This document shows, piece by piece, positions 1 through 8,310 of a DNA stretch of 64,000 nt. The stretch comes from Rhodospirillales bacterium (GTDB lineage: Bacteria > Pseudomonadota > Alphaproteobacteria > Reyranellales > Reyranellaceae), in NCBI GenBank assembly GCA_016699855.1, contig CP064988.1, positions 434,001-498,000 of the forward strand, written 5' to 3'. Position 1 is the first letter of the stretch, and the number at the start of each line of letters is the position of its first letter. Position numbers and translations under genes: made by a program. The notes under the pieces were generated by a model that made no database searches, was not told the origin of the DNA, and worked only from the letters and a program-made list of their open reading frames with translations.

Positions 1-841
1 CCGGAGCCGTGATGTGGTGGGCGTCGCCCGACAGGCCGTAGCCGATCACCTCGGCGTAGATGCGCGCGCCGCGCTTGCGGGCGTGCTCGTACTCCTCGAG
101 CACGACGGCGCCGGCGCCCTCGCCCATCACGAAGCCGTCGCGGCCCTTGTCCCACGGCCGCGACGCCTTGGTCGGCGTCTCGTTGAAGCCCGTCGACATG
201 GCGCGGCAGGCGTTGAAGCCGGCGTAGCCCAGCCGGCAGATCGCCGCCTCGGCGCCGCCGGCCACCATGACGTCGGCGTCGTCCAGCGCGATCAGGCGGG
301 CGGCGTCGCCGATGGCGTGCGCCCCGGTCGAGCAGGCCGTGACCACGGCGTGGTTGGGGCCCTTGAGGCCGTACTTGATCGAGACCTGGCCGGACGCGAG
401 GTTGATCAGGGCCGAGGGGATGAAGAACGGCGAGAGCCGGCGCGGGCCCTTCTCCTTGATCGTCAGCGAGCCCTCGTAGATCGTCTGCAGGCCGCCGATG
501 CCCGAGCCGATCATGACGCCGGCGCGCTCGCGGTCCTCGTCGGTGGCCGCCGTCCAGCCGGAATCCTCGATCGCCTGGCTGGCCGCCGAGACTCCGAACA
601 CGATGAACGGGTCGACCTTCCGCTGGTCCTTGGGCGGCATGTAGAGGTCGGCGTTGAAGTGGCCGTTGGCCTTGTCGCCGCGCGGCACCTCGCCGCCGAT
701 CTTGGTCGGCAGATCCGAAACGTCGAACGACTGGATGCCGCGGATGCCGGATTCACCGGCGATCAGGCGCTTCCACGTGGTGTCCACCCCGTCGCCGAGC
801 GGAGTCACCATACCCATGCCGGTCACGACCACACGCCGCAT
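1..841 (-). CDS. fabF: Beta-ketoacyl-ACP synthase II (KAS II), C-terminus cut by window edge
   Basis: Condensing enzyme of type II fatty acid synthesis: condenses malonyl-ACP with acyl-ACP in the cytoplasm. The 280 visible codons start MRRVVVTGMGMVTPLG, the usual FabF N-terminus. They include the nucleophile motif VVTACSTGAHAIGDA with the active Cys at about residue 170 and GSGIGGLQT near residue 113. The His residues of the Cys-His-His triad lie beyond the window edge. The family is about 415 residues, so roughly one third is missing here only because of the window. It is the last seen gene of the minus-strand order fabD-fabG-acpP-fabF and probably shares their transcript. A GC-rich 42-bp tandem repeat fills the gap to acpP. 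Confidence 0.97.
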   Translation of the reverse strand, partial: MRRVVVTGMGMVTPLGDGVDTTWKRLIAGESGIRGIQSFDVSDLPTKIGGEVPRGDKANGHFNADLYMPPKDQRKVDPFIVFGVSAASQAIEDSGWTAATDEDRERAGVMIGSGIGGLQTIYEGSLTIKEKGPRRLSPFFIPSALINLASGQVSIKYGLKGPNHAVVTACSTGAHAIGDAARLIALDDADVMVAGGAEAAICRLGYAGFNACRAMSTGFNETPTKASRPWDKGRDGFVMGEGAGAVVLEEYEHARKRGARIYAEVIGYGLSGDAHHITAP

Positions 842-885
842 CGATCCGCCCCGTGTCACGCGCGCGGCGCCAGTGCCGCGTCGAC

Positions 886-969
886 GATGGCGCCGGCCCG
901 CCCGGCCCGGACGGCCGGCGCGCCGGCGATGGCGCCGGTCCGCCCGCCGCGGGCGGCCGGCGCGGCGCC
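886..969. repeat. Two imperfect 42-bp direct repeats in the acpP-fabF gap
   Basis: Bases 886-927 and 928-969 are two tandem copies of a 42-bp unit beginning gatggcgccgg and ending near ggccggcgc, differing at about nine positions. Each unit is itself rich in inverted GGCGCC/GGCCGG motifs, so the RNA between acpP and fabF could fold into strong hairpins. They fill nearly the whole gap between the acpP stop and the fabF start. A role in setting the acpP:fabF expression ratio is only an inference. Confidence 0.7.
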
Positions 970-971
970 AG

Positions 972-1205
972 TCAGCTGTGGGATTCGATGAACTTCACGG
1001 CGTCGCCGACGGTCTGGATCTTCTCGGCCGCGTCGTCCGGGATCTCGATGCCGAACTCCTCCTCGAACGCCATGACCAGCTCGACCGTGTCGAGGCTGTC
1101 GGCGCCGAGATCGTCGATGAACTTGGCCTCGCCCTTGACCTGGGCGTCCTCCACGCCGAGGTGCTCGATGACGATCTTCTTCACGCGGTCGGCGACATCG
1201 CTCAT
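972..1205 (-). CDS. acpP: Acyl carrier protein
   Basis: Acidic 77-residue carrier that holds growing acyl chains on a 4'-phosphopantetheine arm during fatty acid synthesis. The sequence has the helix II motif GADSLDTVELVMAFEEEF with the modified Ser at residue 37 and ends EKIQTVGDAVKFIESHS, typical of alphaproteobacterial AcpP. The ATG giving MSDVADRVKKIVIEHLGV was chosen because AGAGGAA lies at good distance upstream and the family starts here; an upstream in-frame start would add an unrelated Arg-rich stretch. It lies between fabG and fabF. The 507-bp gap to fabG contains an intergenic repeat, so acpP may also have its own promoter. Confidence 0.98.
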   Translation of the reverse strand: MSDVADRVKKIVIEHLGVEDAQVKGEAKFIDDLGADSLDTVELVMAFEEEFGIEIPDDAAEKIQTVGDAVKFIESHS

Positions 1206-1460
1206 GTTCCGTTCCTCTGTGGTTCTTCTCGTCGTGCCGGACGCGCCCGCACGCTCTCCCGCCGACGGGGAGCCGGCCAAAGGTCGGCTTACCTAACACG
1301 TTTCATTTTTCCCCGCCAGCCGCCGAAAAGCGAGGAAAAACAAGGCGATTCAGTGTTCCCGCGCATTCCGCGCACAGCCCCGGGGAGCGTCTGCGCGCGC
1401 GCTGGACGGTCCACGATCTGTCTTCCCTTCTCCCTCGTCTCCTGGGCAGAAGGTCACAAA

Positions 1461-1615
1461 CTCCCTCCCCCCTTGTGGGGGAGGGCTGGGGTGGGGGGTG
1501 TCTCAGGTTGCGATGATCGCGATCGAGCGGCGACGCTGAAGCGGGGCGCGAAGCGAATTCCCTGCGATAGCCCCCCCCCACCCCAACCCTTCCCCGTAAG
1601 GGGGGCGAGGGAGAA
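1461..1615. repeat. Family I composite inverted repeat in the fabG-acpP gap
   Basis: The 507-bp stretch 1206-1712 has no gene. Its central part holds a diverged copy of the composite inverted repeat also seen at 13523, 16897 and 22600. The left arm runs ctccctccccccttgtgggggagggctggggtgggggg, and the right arm, read on the opposite strand, is nearly the same (ctccctcgccccccttacggggaagggttggggtgggg). Each arm starts with a hairpin. The rest of the gap (1206-1460, 1616-1712) shows no clear motif apart from the acpP ribosome binding site. The element interrupts an otherwise compact fab cluster. Confidence 0.7.
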
Positions 1616-1712
1616 AAAGGAAGCGCGCCGCCTCAAACTGCATGAACTCGCCGGCCCCGCGTCGGGGATGGCGCGGATACGTCGAAATCCGCCCCGCACC
1701 CCCGCCATCCCG

Positions 1713-2450
1713 TCAGATCATCGCCATGCCGCCGTTGATGTGCAGGGTCTGGCCGGTGACGTAGGCGGCCTCGTCGGAGGCGAGGTAGACGACGCCGGCG
1801 GCGATCTCGGCCGGCGTGCCCAGTCGGTCGGCCGGCACGCGGGCGAGGATGCCTTTTTTCTGCTCGTCGGTGAGCACGTCGGTCATCGGCGTGGCGATGA
1901 AGCCGGGGGCGACGCAGTTGACCGTGATGTTGCGCGACGCCAGCTCCTGGGCCAGCGACTTCGACATGCCGATCAGGCCGGCCTTGGCGGCGGCGTAGTT
2001 CGCCTGCCCGGGATTGCCGGTCACGCCGACGACGGAGGTGATGTTCACGACGCGGCCGAAGCGGCGCTTCATCATCCCGCGCATCGCGGCGCGGATCAGG
2101 CGGAACGTGCCGGTGAGATTCACCCGCAGCACCGCCTCCCACTCCTCGTCCTTCATGCGCATCGAGATGTTGTCGCGCGTGATGCCCGCGTTGTTGACGA
2201 GGATGTCGAGCCGGCCCATCGCCGCCTCCGACTCCTTGGCCAGCCGCTCGATGTCGGCGGCGTCGTCCATTCTCGCGGCGACGACATGGGCGCGCTCGCC
2301 CAGCGACGCCTTCAGCGCCGCCAGCGCCTCCGCCCGCGTGCCCGACAGCGTGACCGTGGCGCCCCTGGCGTGCAGCGCCGTGGCGATGGCGCCGCCGATA
2401 CCGCCCGAGGCGCCGGTCACCAGCGCCGCCTTGCCCGTGAGATCGAACAT
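1713..2450 (-). CDS. fabG: 3-oxoacyl-ACP reductase
   Basis: NADPH-dependent reductase of the fatty acid elongation cycle. The 245-residue SDR has the cofactor motif TGASGGIGGAIA near residue 14, NNAG near residue 84, Ser in NITSVVG and the catalytic Y-x3-K in ANYAAAKAGL. It ends with INGGMAMI, a typical FabG C-terminus. The start MFDLTGKAALVTG matches family length. It lies 44 bp downstream of fabD on the same strand. Many SDRs resemble FabG, but the position between fabD and acpP makes this assignment strong. Confidence 0.96.
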   Translation of the reverse strand: MFDLTGKAALVTGASGGIGGAIATALHARGATVTLSGTRAEALAALKASLGERAHVVAARMDDAADIERLAKESEAAMGRLDILVNNAGITRDNISMRMKDEEWEAVLRVNLTGTFRLIRAAMRGMMKRRFGRVVNITSVVGVTGNPGQANYAAAKAGLIGMSKSLAQELASRNITVNCVAPGFIATPMTDVLTDEQKKGILARVPADRLGTPAEIAAGVVYLASDEAAYVTGQTLHINGGMAMI

Positions 2451-2494
2451 CGCCCCGCTCCCTGAAATCCGGTCGGCCGCGCCGGCGGCCGCGC

Positions 2495-3436
2495 TCACAG
2501 CGTCTTGAGGAAGGCCTCGACGTCGGCGGGACCGTTGACCGCCAGCCCGGCGATGTCCTTGTCGATGCGCTTGAGCATGCCCGTGAGGATCTTGCCGGCG
2601 CCGATCTCGACCTCGGTGTCGACGCCGCGCGCCTTCATCGCCAGCACGCATTCGCGCCAGCGCACGCGGCCGGTGACCTGCTCGACCAGCAGGGCGCGGA
2701 TGCGCGCCGGATCGCTGGTCTCGTCGGCCGTGACGTTGGCGATCAGCGGCACCTTCGGCGGCGCCATGGTCACCGCCGCCAGCGCGTCGGCCATCGCGTC
2801 GGCCGCCGGCTGCATCAGCGCGCAGTGGAACGGCGCGCTGACCGGCAACGGCATGGCGCGCTTCACGCCCTTGGCCTTGGCGACCTCGATGGCGCGCGCG
2901 ACGGCGTCCTTGTGGCCCGAGATCACGACCTGGCCGCCGCCGTTGTCGTTGGCGACGCCGACGATCTCGCCCTGCGCCGCCTCGGCGCACACCGCCTCGG
3001 CCTGCTCGACCTCGGCGCCGAGCAGCGCCGCCATGGCGCCGACCCCGACCGGCACCGCCTTCTGCATCGACCGGCCGCGCAGCTTCAACAGCCGCGCGGT
3101 GTCGGCCAGCGACAGCGCGCCGGCCGCCGCCAGCGCCGAGTACTCGCCCAGCGAGTGGCCGGCGACGTAGGCGCACATCGCGGGCAGCGCGCGGCCGCCC
3201 TCGCGCTCCAGAACCCGCACGGCGGCGACACTCACCGCCATCAGCGCCGGCTGCGCGTTCTCGGTCAGCGTCAGATCGGATTCCGGTCCCTCGAGCATCA
3301 GCTTGAACAGCTTCTGCTCCAGCGCGTCGTCGACCTCCTGGAAGACCTCGCGCGCGGCGGTGAAGGCCTCGGCCAGGTCCTTGCCCATGCCGACGGCCTG
3401 CGATCCCTGCCCGGGAAACACGAACGCCCTGCTCAT
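2495..3436 (-). CDS. fabD: Malonyl-CoA:ACP transacylase
   Basis: Transfers malonyl from CoA to ACP to supply the condensing enzymes. The 313-residue protein starts MSRAFVFPGQGSQAVGMG and has the nucleophile motif GHSLGEYSA with Ser95. The conserved GQGSQ oxyanion region and the late PFHCALM His motif are present, as expected for FabD. It is the first gene of the fab cluster seen on the minus strand, followed after 44 bp by fabG. The upstream 100 bp to the next minus-strand gene could hold the cluster promoter; I saw no convincing -35/-10 pair. Confidence 0.97.
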   Translation of the reverse strand: MSRAFVFPGQGSQAVGMGKDLAEAFTAAREVFQEVDDALEQKLFKLMLEGPESDLTLTENAQPALMAVSVAAVRVLEREGGRALPAMCAYVAGHSLGEYSALAAAGALSLADTARLLKLRGRSMQKAVPVGVGAMAALLGAEVEQAEAVCAEAAQGEIVGVANDNGGGQVVISGHKDAVARAIEVAKAKGVKRAMPLPVSAPFHCALMQPAADAMADALAAVTMAPPKVPLIANVTADETSDPARIRALLVEQVTGRVRWRECVLAMKARGVDTEVEIGAGKILTGMLKRIDKDIAGLAVNGPADVEAFLKTL

Positions 3437-3536
3437 CCCGTCACGTCCCTCCGATTCATCGCGCGGTCATACCGGCCGCGCGCCCCGCCGTCCACCGGCG
3501 CCGCGGACCACGCCCCGGCCCGCGTCGCCGCGCGTC

Positions 3537-3866
3537 TCACGGGCAGCGGGGCTTGCCGACGACGACCGTGCGGGCCGGACGCGCGCCCGGCATCGGCGGC
3601 GTGGACGCGGACGACGCGTACTCGAAATGGACGTCGACGAGGCAACGTCCGGCCACCACGCGGTAGGCGCCGCCGGGCACCCACTCGATCCGGCTGACCG
3701 GGTCCTCGAGAGCGCGGGCGATCTCGTTGGTCGCGACGACCGTGCCGAACTCGCCCCACCGCTCGTATTTCGGCGGCAGCGCGGCGTGGCCGCCCTGCAT
3801 CGTCGCCAGCGTCCATCCCGCGACGCCCGCCACCGTGGCCACCGCCACAACAGTCCGCATCGACAT
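3537..3866 (-). CDS. Small secreted protein of unknown function
   Basis: A 109-residue protein with an N-terminal hydrophobic segment (MSMRTVVAVATVAGVAGWTL) that looks like a signal peptide or anchor, followed by a soluble part ending ARTVVVGKPRCP. I do not recognise a family. The ATG at 3866 was chosen because GGAGG lies 6 nt upstream; two other in-frame ATGs lie within 6 bases on either side, so the start is uncertain by two residues. Only two Cys residues are visible, both in the C-terminal half. It is read in the same direction as fabD but starts about 65 bp from the LysR gene's end. Confidence 0.6.
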   Translation of the reverse strand: MSMRTVVAVATVAGVAGWTLATMQGGHAALPPKYERWGEFGTVVATNEIARALEDPVSRIEWVPGGAYRVVAGRCLVDVHFEYASSASTPPMPGARPARTVVVGKPRCP

Positions 3867-3932
3867 CGCCATCCTCCACGGCCATGCAGGCGCGCAGCCT
3901 CGCAAACGCGCACGTCGCTGTCGAGCCGCGGC

Positions 3933-4853
3933 CTAGGACGCGCGCCCGCCGGCGAGGCGCCGCGCCAGCGCGATGAACCCGAGCACCGCCGCCGAGGCCT
4001 CGCGCCGCCGCGCCGCCAGCGCCAGCGGCGCGCGCACAGCCGGCCGGCCGTCGAGCCGCAGATAGGCGACTCCGTCGAGCCGCAGCCGCGCCAGAGATTC
4101 CGGCACCAGGGTCACGCCCAGCCCGGCGGCCACGAGATTCAACGTCGAGACGATGCGCGGCGCCTCCTGCGCCACCTGGGGCACGAAGCCGGCCTTGCTG
4201 CAGGCCGCGATGATGGCGTCGTGCAGACCCGGACCGGCCGGCCGGCGGTAGAGGATGAACGGCTCCGCCGCCAACGCCCGCAGCGCGACCGGGGGCGCCG
4301 CGCGGCGGCCGGCGGCGCGCGCCAGCGGATGCGCCGACGGCGCCGCCACGACCATCTCCTCGTCGGCCAGCGCGTGCAGGCGCAGGCCCTCGGCGTCGGC
4401 CACCGCCGACCGGATGAAGGCGACGTCGAGCCGCTCGCCGCGCACGGCGGCGACGAGATCGCCGGTGCTGGCCTCCTCCAGCGCCAGCGCGACGCCGGCG
4501 TGGTTTTCGCGGAACCGGCGCAGCGTCCCCGGCACCAGCGGATGGAACGGCGCCGAGCTGGTGAAGCCGACCGCGACGCTGCCGATCTCGCCGCGCGCCG
4601 CCCGCCGCGCCCGGGTCGCGGCGCGCTCGACCTGCGCGAGCGCCGCGCGCGCGTCGTCGAGGAAGGCGCGGCCGGAATCGGTCAGCGCGACGCCGCGCGG
4701 CAGCCGCGTGAACAGCCGCGCGCCGAGCTCGCGCTCGAGCGCGGCGATCTGCTGGCTGAGCGGCGGCTGGCGGATGCCCAGCCGCTCGGCCGCCCGGGTG
4801 ACGTGGCCCTCCTCGGCGACGGCCACGAAGTAGCGGAGATGGCGCAGTTCCAT
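3933..4853 (-). CDS. LysR-family transcriptional regulator
   Basis: DNA-binding regulator of 306 residues. The N-terminus MELRHLRYFVAVAEEGHVTRAAERLGI is the LysR winged helix-turn-helix, continuing QPPLSQQIAALERELGARLF. The rest is a periplasmic-binding-like effector domain with the GVTLVPESLARL segment typical of the BenM/CatM/CbbR group. The ATG at 4853 is 8 nt from GGAG; another ATG two codons upstream is only 2 nt from it. The gene diverges from the TauE-like permease at 4975, the usual LysR arrangement, so that permease is the likely target, with autoregulation. Confidence 0.93.
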   Translation of the reverse strand: MELRHLRYFVAVAEEGHVTRAAERLGIRQPPLSQQIAALERELGARLFTRLPRGVALTDSGRAFLDDARAALAQVERAATRARRAARGEIGSVAVGFTSSAPFHPLVPGTLRRFRENHAGVALALEEASTGDLVAAVRGERLDVAFIRSAVADAEGLRLHALADEEMVVAAPSAHPLARAAGRRAAPPVALRALAAEPFILYRRPAGPGLHDAIIAACSKAGFVPQVAQEAPRIVSTLNLVAAGLGVTLVPESLARLRLDGVAYLRLDGRPAVRAPLALAARRREASAAVLGFIALARRLAGGRAS

Positions 4854-4868
4854 ATCCATATCTCCATC

Positions 4869-4887
4869 ATATCGATATTGCGTCAAT
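4869..4887. promoter_or_regulatory. Candidate LysR operator in divergent promoter region
   Basis: The 121-bp divergent gap is strikingly AT-rich for this genome. It contains atatcgatat (4869-4878), a perfect palindrome, overlapping attgcgtcaat (4877-4887), an ATTG-N3-CAAT dyad. LysR regulators usually bind such interrupted dyads between divergent genes. The assignment rests on position and symmetry only. Confidence 0.45.
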
Positions 4888-4974
4888 CATATATTTTACA
4901 GACTGGCATGTCCGCCCTACCCTGCGACCGCCCGGCCCGCTCGCTGACTGTGGCGCCGAGAGGTGGATTGAGAG

Positions 4975-5730
4975 ATGGCCATCGCCCTGCCCGCCGCGCT
5001 GTTCGTCGCCATGGTCGCGACGGCGTTCCTGTCGGGTATCTTCGGCATGGCCGGCGGTCTGGTGCTGATGGGCATCCTGCTGGCGCTGCTGCCGCTGCCG
5101 GCGGCGATGGTGCTGCACGCCGTCACGCAGATGGCCTCGAACGGCTGGCGCGCGTGGCTGTGGCGGCGCCACATCCGCTGGAGCACGGCCGGCTGGTACG
5201 TGTCGGGCTGCCTCGCCACGCTGGGCGCGTGGACGCTTGTCAGCTACGTGCCGGACAAGCCGGTGGCGATGCTGCTGCTGGGCGTCACCCCGTTCATGGT
5301 GCGCGCGATCCCCGAACGGTTCATGCCGGCGGCGCTGACCCGGGTCCAGACCGTGGCCTCGGGAGTCGTCTGCATGAGCCTGCTGCTGCTGACCGGCGTC
5401 ACGGGCCCGCTGCTCGACACGCTGTTCCTGCGCACCGGCATGGACCGGCGCGACATCGTCGCCACCAAGGCGTTCTGCCAGATCTTCGGCCACCTGCTGA
5501 AGCTGGTGTATTTCGGCGCCCTCATCGAGCAGGCCGGCGCGCTCGATCCCGTCCTGGCCGGACTCGGCATCGCCGCGTCGCTGATCGGCACGTCGCTGGG
5601 CAAGACCGTGCTCGACCGGCTCAGCGACGCGCAGTTCCGGCGCTGGTCCAACCACATCATCACGCTGATCTGCGCCTATTTCATCGGCCACGGCCTGCTG
5701 CTGCTCGCGGCCGGCGCCGGCTACGTGTGA
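4975..5730 (+). CDS. TauE/SafE-family membrane permease
   Basis: A 251-residue integral membrane protein with about seven to eight hydrophobic segments. The first repeat has the family hallmark LSGIFGMAGGLVLMGILLALLP and the second half carries TGVTGPLLDTLFLRTGM. TauE/SafE proteins export small anions such as sulfite, sulfoacetate or related organic acids. The substrate here cannot be told from sequence. The neighbouring divergent LysR gene is the probable regulator. The start ATG follows GAGAGGTGG at a reasonable distance. Confidence 0.85.
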   Translation: MAIALPAALFVAMVATAFLSGIFGMAGGLVLMGILLALLPLPAAMVLHAVTQMASNGWRAWLWRRHIRWSTAGWYVSGCLATLGAWTLVSYVPDKPVAMLLLGVTPFMVRAIPERFMPAALTRVQTVASGVVCMSLLLLTGVTGPLLDTLFLRTGMDRRDIVATKAFCQIFGHLLKLVYFGALIEQAGALDPVLAGLGIAASLIGTSLGKTVLDRLSDAQFRRWSNHIITLICAYFIGHGLLLLAAGAGYV

Positions 5731-5809
5731 GCGCCGCCGCGGCGGCGATTGCCATGTGGCCGTGAAGCCGGTTCAATCCGCCGTAATCAACAACGGAGGA
5801 CCGACCACG

Positions 5810-6932
5810 ATGCCCGACCTCGCGCGTACCACGCCGCCGTTCCGCGCCGACCATGTCGGCAGCCTGCTGCGCCCCGAGGCGCTGGCCGACGCGCGCCGGG
5901 CGTGGAAGCGCGGCGCGCTGCCGGCGGAGCGCCTGCGCGAGATCGAGGGATTCCGCGATCCGCGAGGTGGTGGCGCTGCAGGAGAGCGTCGGCCTGCAGA
6001 GCGTCACCGACGGCGAGTTCCGCCGCGACTACTGGCACCTCGACTTCATGTGGGGCTTCGACGGCGTCGAGCCGAGCGAGGAGGAGTTCGTCGTGCCGTT
6101 CTCCGGCGGCCAGAGCTTCGTGGCGCCGGCGGCCACCGTCGTCGGCAAGGTGCGCTATCCCGCCGGCGGCATCATGCGGGACCACTTCACGTTCCTGAAG
6201 GCCGCGACCAAGGCGACGCCGAAATTCACCATGCCCGCGCCGACCATGTTCCGCCACCGCTCCGGCGCCAAGGTGATCAGCGGCGAGATCTATCCCGACG
6301 TGGCGGAATTCTGGGCCGACATCGGCGCCGCCTACAACGCCGCCATCAAGGACCTGGCCTCCCAGGGCTGCCGCTACGTGCAGATGGACGACGTCAACTC
6401 GTGCTCGCTGTGCGACGCGGGGATGCGCGCGCGCATCGTCGAGCAGGGCGACGATCCCGACCGCGTGCTCGGACGCTACATCGGCGCCCTCAACGCGGCG
6501 ACGGCCGGCCGGCCGGCGGGAATGACCGTCACGACGCACATGTGCCGCGGGAATTTCCGTAGCGAGCATATCGGCAGCGGCGGCTACGAGGCGATCGCCG
6601 ACCGGCTGCTGTCGCAAGTGGACGTCGACGGCTTCTTCATGGAGTACGACGACGAGCGCTCCGGCGGATTCGCGCCGCTGCGCTTCCTGCCGAAGGGCAA
6701 ATTCGCGGTGCTCGGCATCGTGACGTCGAAGACACCCGCGCTGGAGAGCAAGGATTCGCTCAAGCGCCGCATCGACGAGGCCGCGAAGTTCGCCGATCTC
6801 GACCAGCTCTGCCTCAGCCCGCAATGCGGCTTCTCGAGCACGCACCACGGCAACAACCTCACGACAGACGAGCAGCGCCGCAAGCTCGCGCTGATCGTCG
6901 AGGTCGCCGACGAGGTGTGGGGTAGCGCTTAG
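5810..6932 (+). pseudogene. MetE-C-like (cobalamin-independent methionine synthase family) gene with a +1 frameshift
   Basis: Homolog of the stand-alone C-terminal domain of MetE, a zinc methyltransferase family. A strong GGAGGA precedes the ATG of MPDLARTTPPFRADHVGSLL. The reading frame is lost at ggg 5947-5949 and resumes one base on as AIREVVALQESVGLQSVTDGEF. Removing one G gives a continuous 373-residue protein, the normal family length. The later part has the expected zinc ligands in HMCRGNF and CLSPQCGFSS and the substrate motif MDDVNSC. Everything except the single extra G looks intact, so this is either a very young pseudogene or a consensus error. The methyl donor and acceptor are unknown. 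Confidence 0.85.
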
Positions 6933-6950
6933 CGCGACGCCGGAACGGAA

Positions 6951-6981
6951 GAACCCCGGCTCCGCGAGGAGACCGGGGTTC
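6951..6981 (+). terminator. Hairpin downstream of the MetE-like gene
   Basis: gaaccccgg (6951-6959) pairs perfectly with ccggggttc (6973-6981) across a 13-nt loop, 19 bp after the stop codon. No clear T-run follows, so it is either a weak intrinsic terminator or an mRNA-stabilising hairpin. Confidence 0.5.
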
Positions 6982-7479
6982 GGGGCGTCAGCCCTGCTGA
7001 TCCGCGAGGGATCCTGTTTCGGACACCGCCTCGCCGCCAGCGATGACGGCCGGTCGTCCGACGGGTGGACCTATTCGATTGTGGGTGAGCGGCGTGGCGC
7101 CGGGGGGGCCCGCGTCAAGGGTCCGCCACCGCGCCGTGGCCCCGCTTTTCAACGGGGCCGGTACCGGTGACCCGGTGGAGCATCTGCGACCATCGCATCC
7201 TCCCGCCTGTGTTGTCGGTCGCTCCGGAAGGCCGCGCGGTGCGCGGGGCGTTCGCTTGCGGCCTCGCTTGGCCTCGACGAAACATCGATCCGGAGCTTTC
7301 AAAAAGCTGGTCCTCCGCGGCCGCGCCGTCAAGGGCCGACATGGAGCTATCGACGCGAGGATACTTGCGCGCCAGTGACTCGACACGCCGGCGCGCGCCC
7401 CCTGTGTTTGCGGCGGCGACGCCCGTGCCGGTAGAGTGCCGCGAAGTCCCGCACGTCAGGCGGGCTGGAGGCCTCCGCC
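6982..7479. other. 500-bp gap with no convincing gene
   Basis: This stretch holds several hairpins, for example ggccccg...cggggcc around 7138-7160. Open frames exist on both strands (for example minus strand 6988-7386, plus strand 7043-7378) but none has a ribosome binding site, family motif or normal composition that I can recognise. The dense secondary structure could fit a decayed mobile element or a structured RNA, but I could not match it to tmRNA, RNase P RNA, 6S RNA or a group II intron. Confidence 0.35.
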
Positions 7480-8233
7480 ATGATCCGCTTCGTCCACGCG
7501 ATGCTGTCCGCGCTCGTCGCCATCACTGTCGCCACCGCGGCGCGCGCGCAGACGCCGGCGGCGCCCGCGCCGGCGTCGACGGTTGAGCCGGACCGCTTCA
7601 TCGTGTTCGGCGGCGCCCTCGTTCGCGCCGCGCAGCTGGTACACCTACGCGGGCGTCGCCGCCGCGCCGGTCGGCACGCTCCACCAGGACGGCTTCCGCC
7701 TGCGCGCGTCGAGCGCCGTCAGCGGTTACCGCTACGGCGGCGGCGGACGCGCCTCGGAGCGCGCGAGCTACACGGTCGGCGATCTCATGGTCGGCTACCG
7801 CGTCGCGCTCGACCGCGGCACCGCCGTCACGGCCTACGCCGGCGGCGCGGTGCAGTCCTTCACCAACCGCGACTCGATCACGCGCGCGCGCGGCACGCGC
7901 TTCGGCGGCGCGGCGCAGCTCGAGCTGCTCTCGTTCATCGACCGCGACTGGACCGTGTTCGCGATGGCCGGCTACCGCACGACGTGGAACACGTATTTCG
8001 CGCTGCTGCGCCCCGGCTACGAGATCGCGCCCGGACTGCGCTTCGGACCGGAGATCGCGATCGGCGGCAAGGACGAGCATCGCGGCGCCCGCTTCGGCGC
8101 CTGCTTCTGCCTCGACCTGTCGCCCCATGTCGGCCTGTCGTTGTCCGGCGGCTACCAGGACGACCTGCGTGACCGCGCCGGCAGGCGGTTCAACGGCGTC
8201 TACGGCGCGCTCGACGCGCGTCTGGCGTTCTGA
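7480..8233 (+). pseudogene. BcsS-like outer-membrane beta-barrel protein with a +1 frameshift
   Basis: The first frame encodes a clear signal peptide (MIRFVHAMLSALVAITVA...ARAQ) and DRFIVFGGAL. The next frame continues SWYTYAGVAAAPVGTLHQDG and runs to GVYGALDARLAF. The switch falls at 7616-7624 in ccctcgttcg. Deleting one base there gives a single 250-residue protein. The alternating aromatic/small residues, Gly-rich strands and terminal Phe fit an outer-membrane barrel of the BcsS (cellulose biosynthesis-associated) group common in alphaproteobacteria; that name is by resemblance only. No bcs genes are nearby. Confidence 0.7.
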
Positions 8234-8310
8234 CCGGCGGAACCGCCGGCTTCCGGCGTCCGCGCAGCCCGGTCTATGCTCGCGGTGAAAAGTGATCGCG
8301 GGAGGAAGAC

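Noticed and set aside
6988..7386. A 132-codon minus-strand open frame
   Set aside because: No ribosome binding site, no recognised domain, Pro/Arg-rich composition; left as unassigned sequence.
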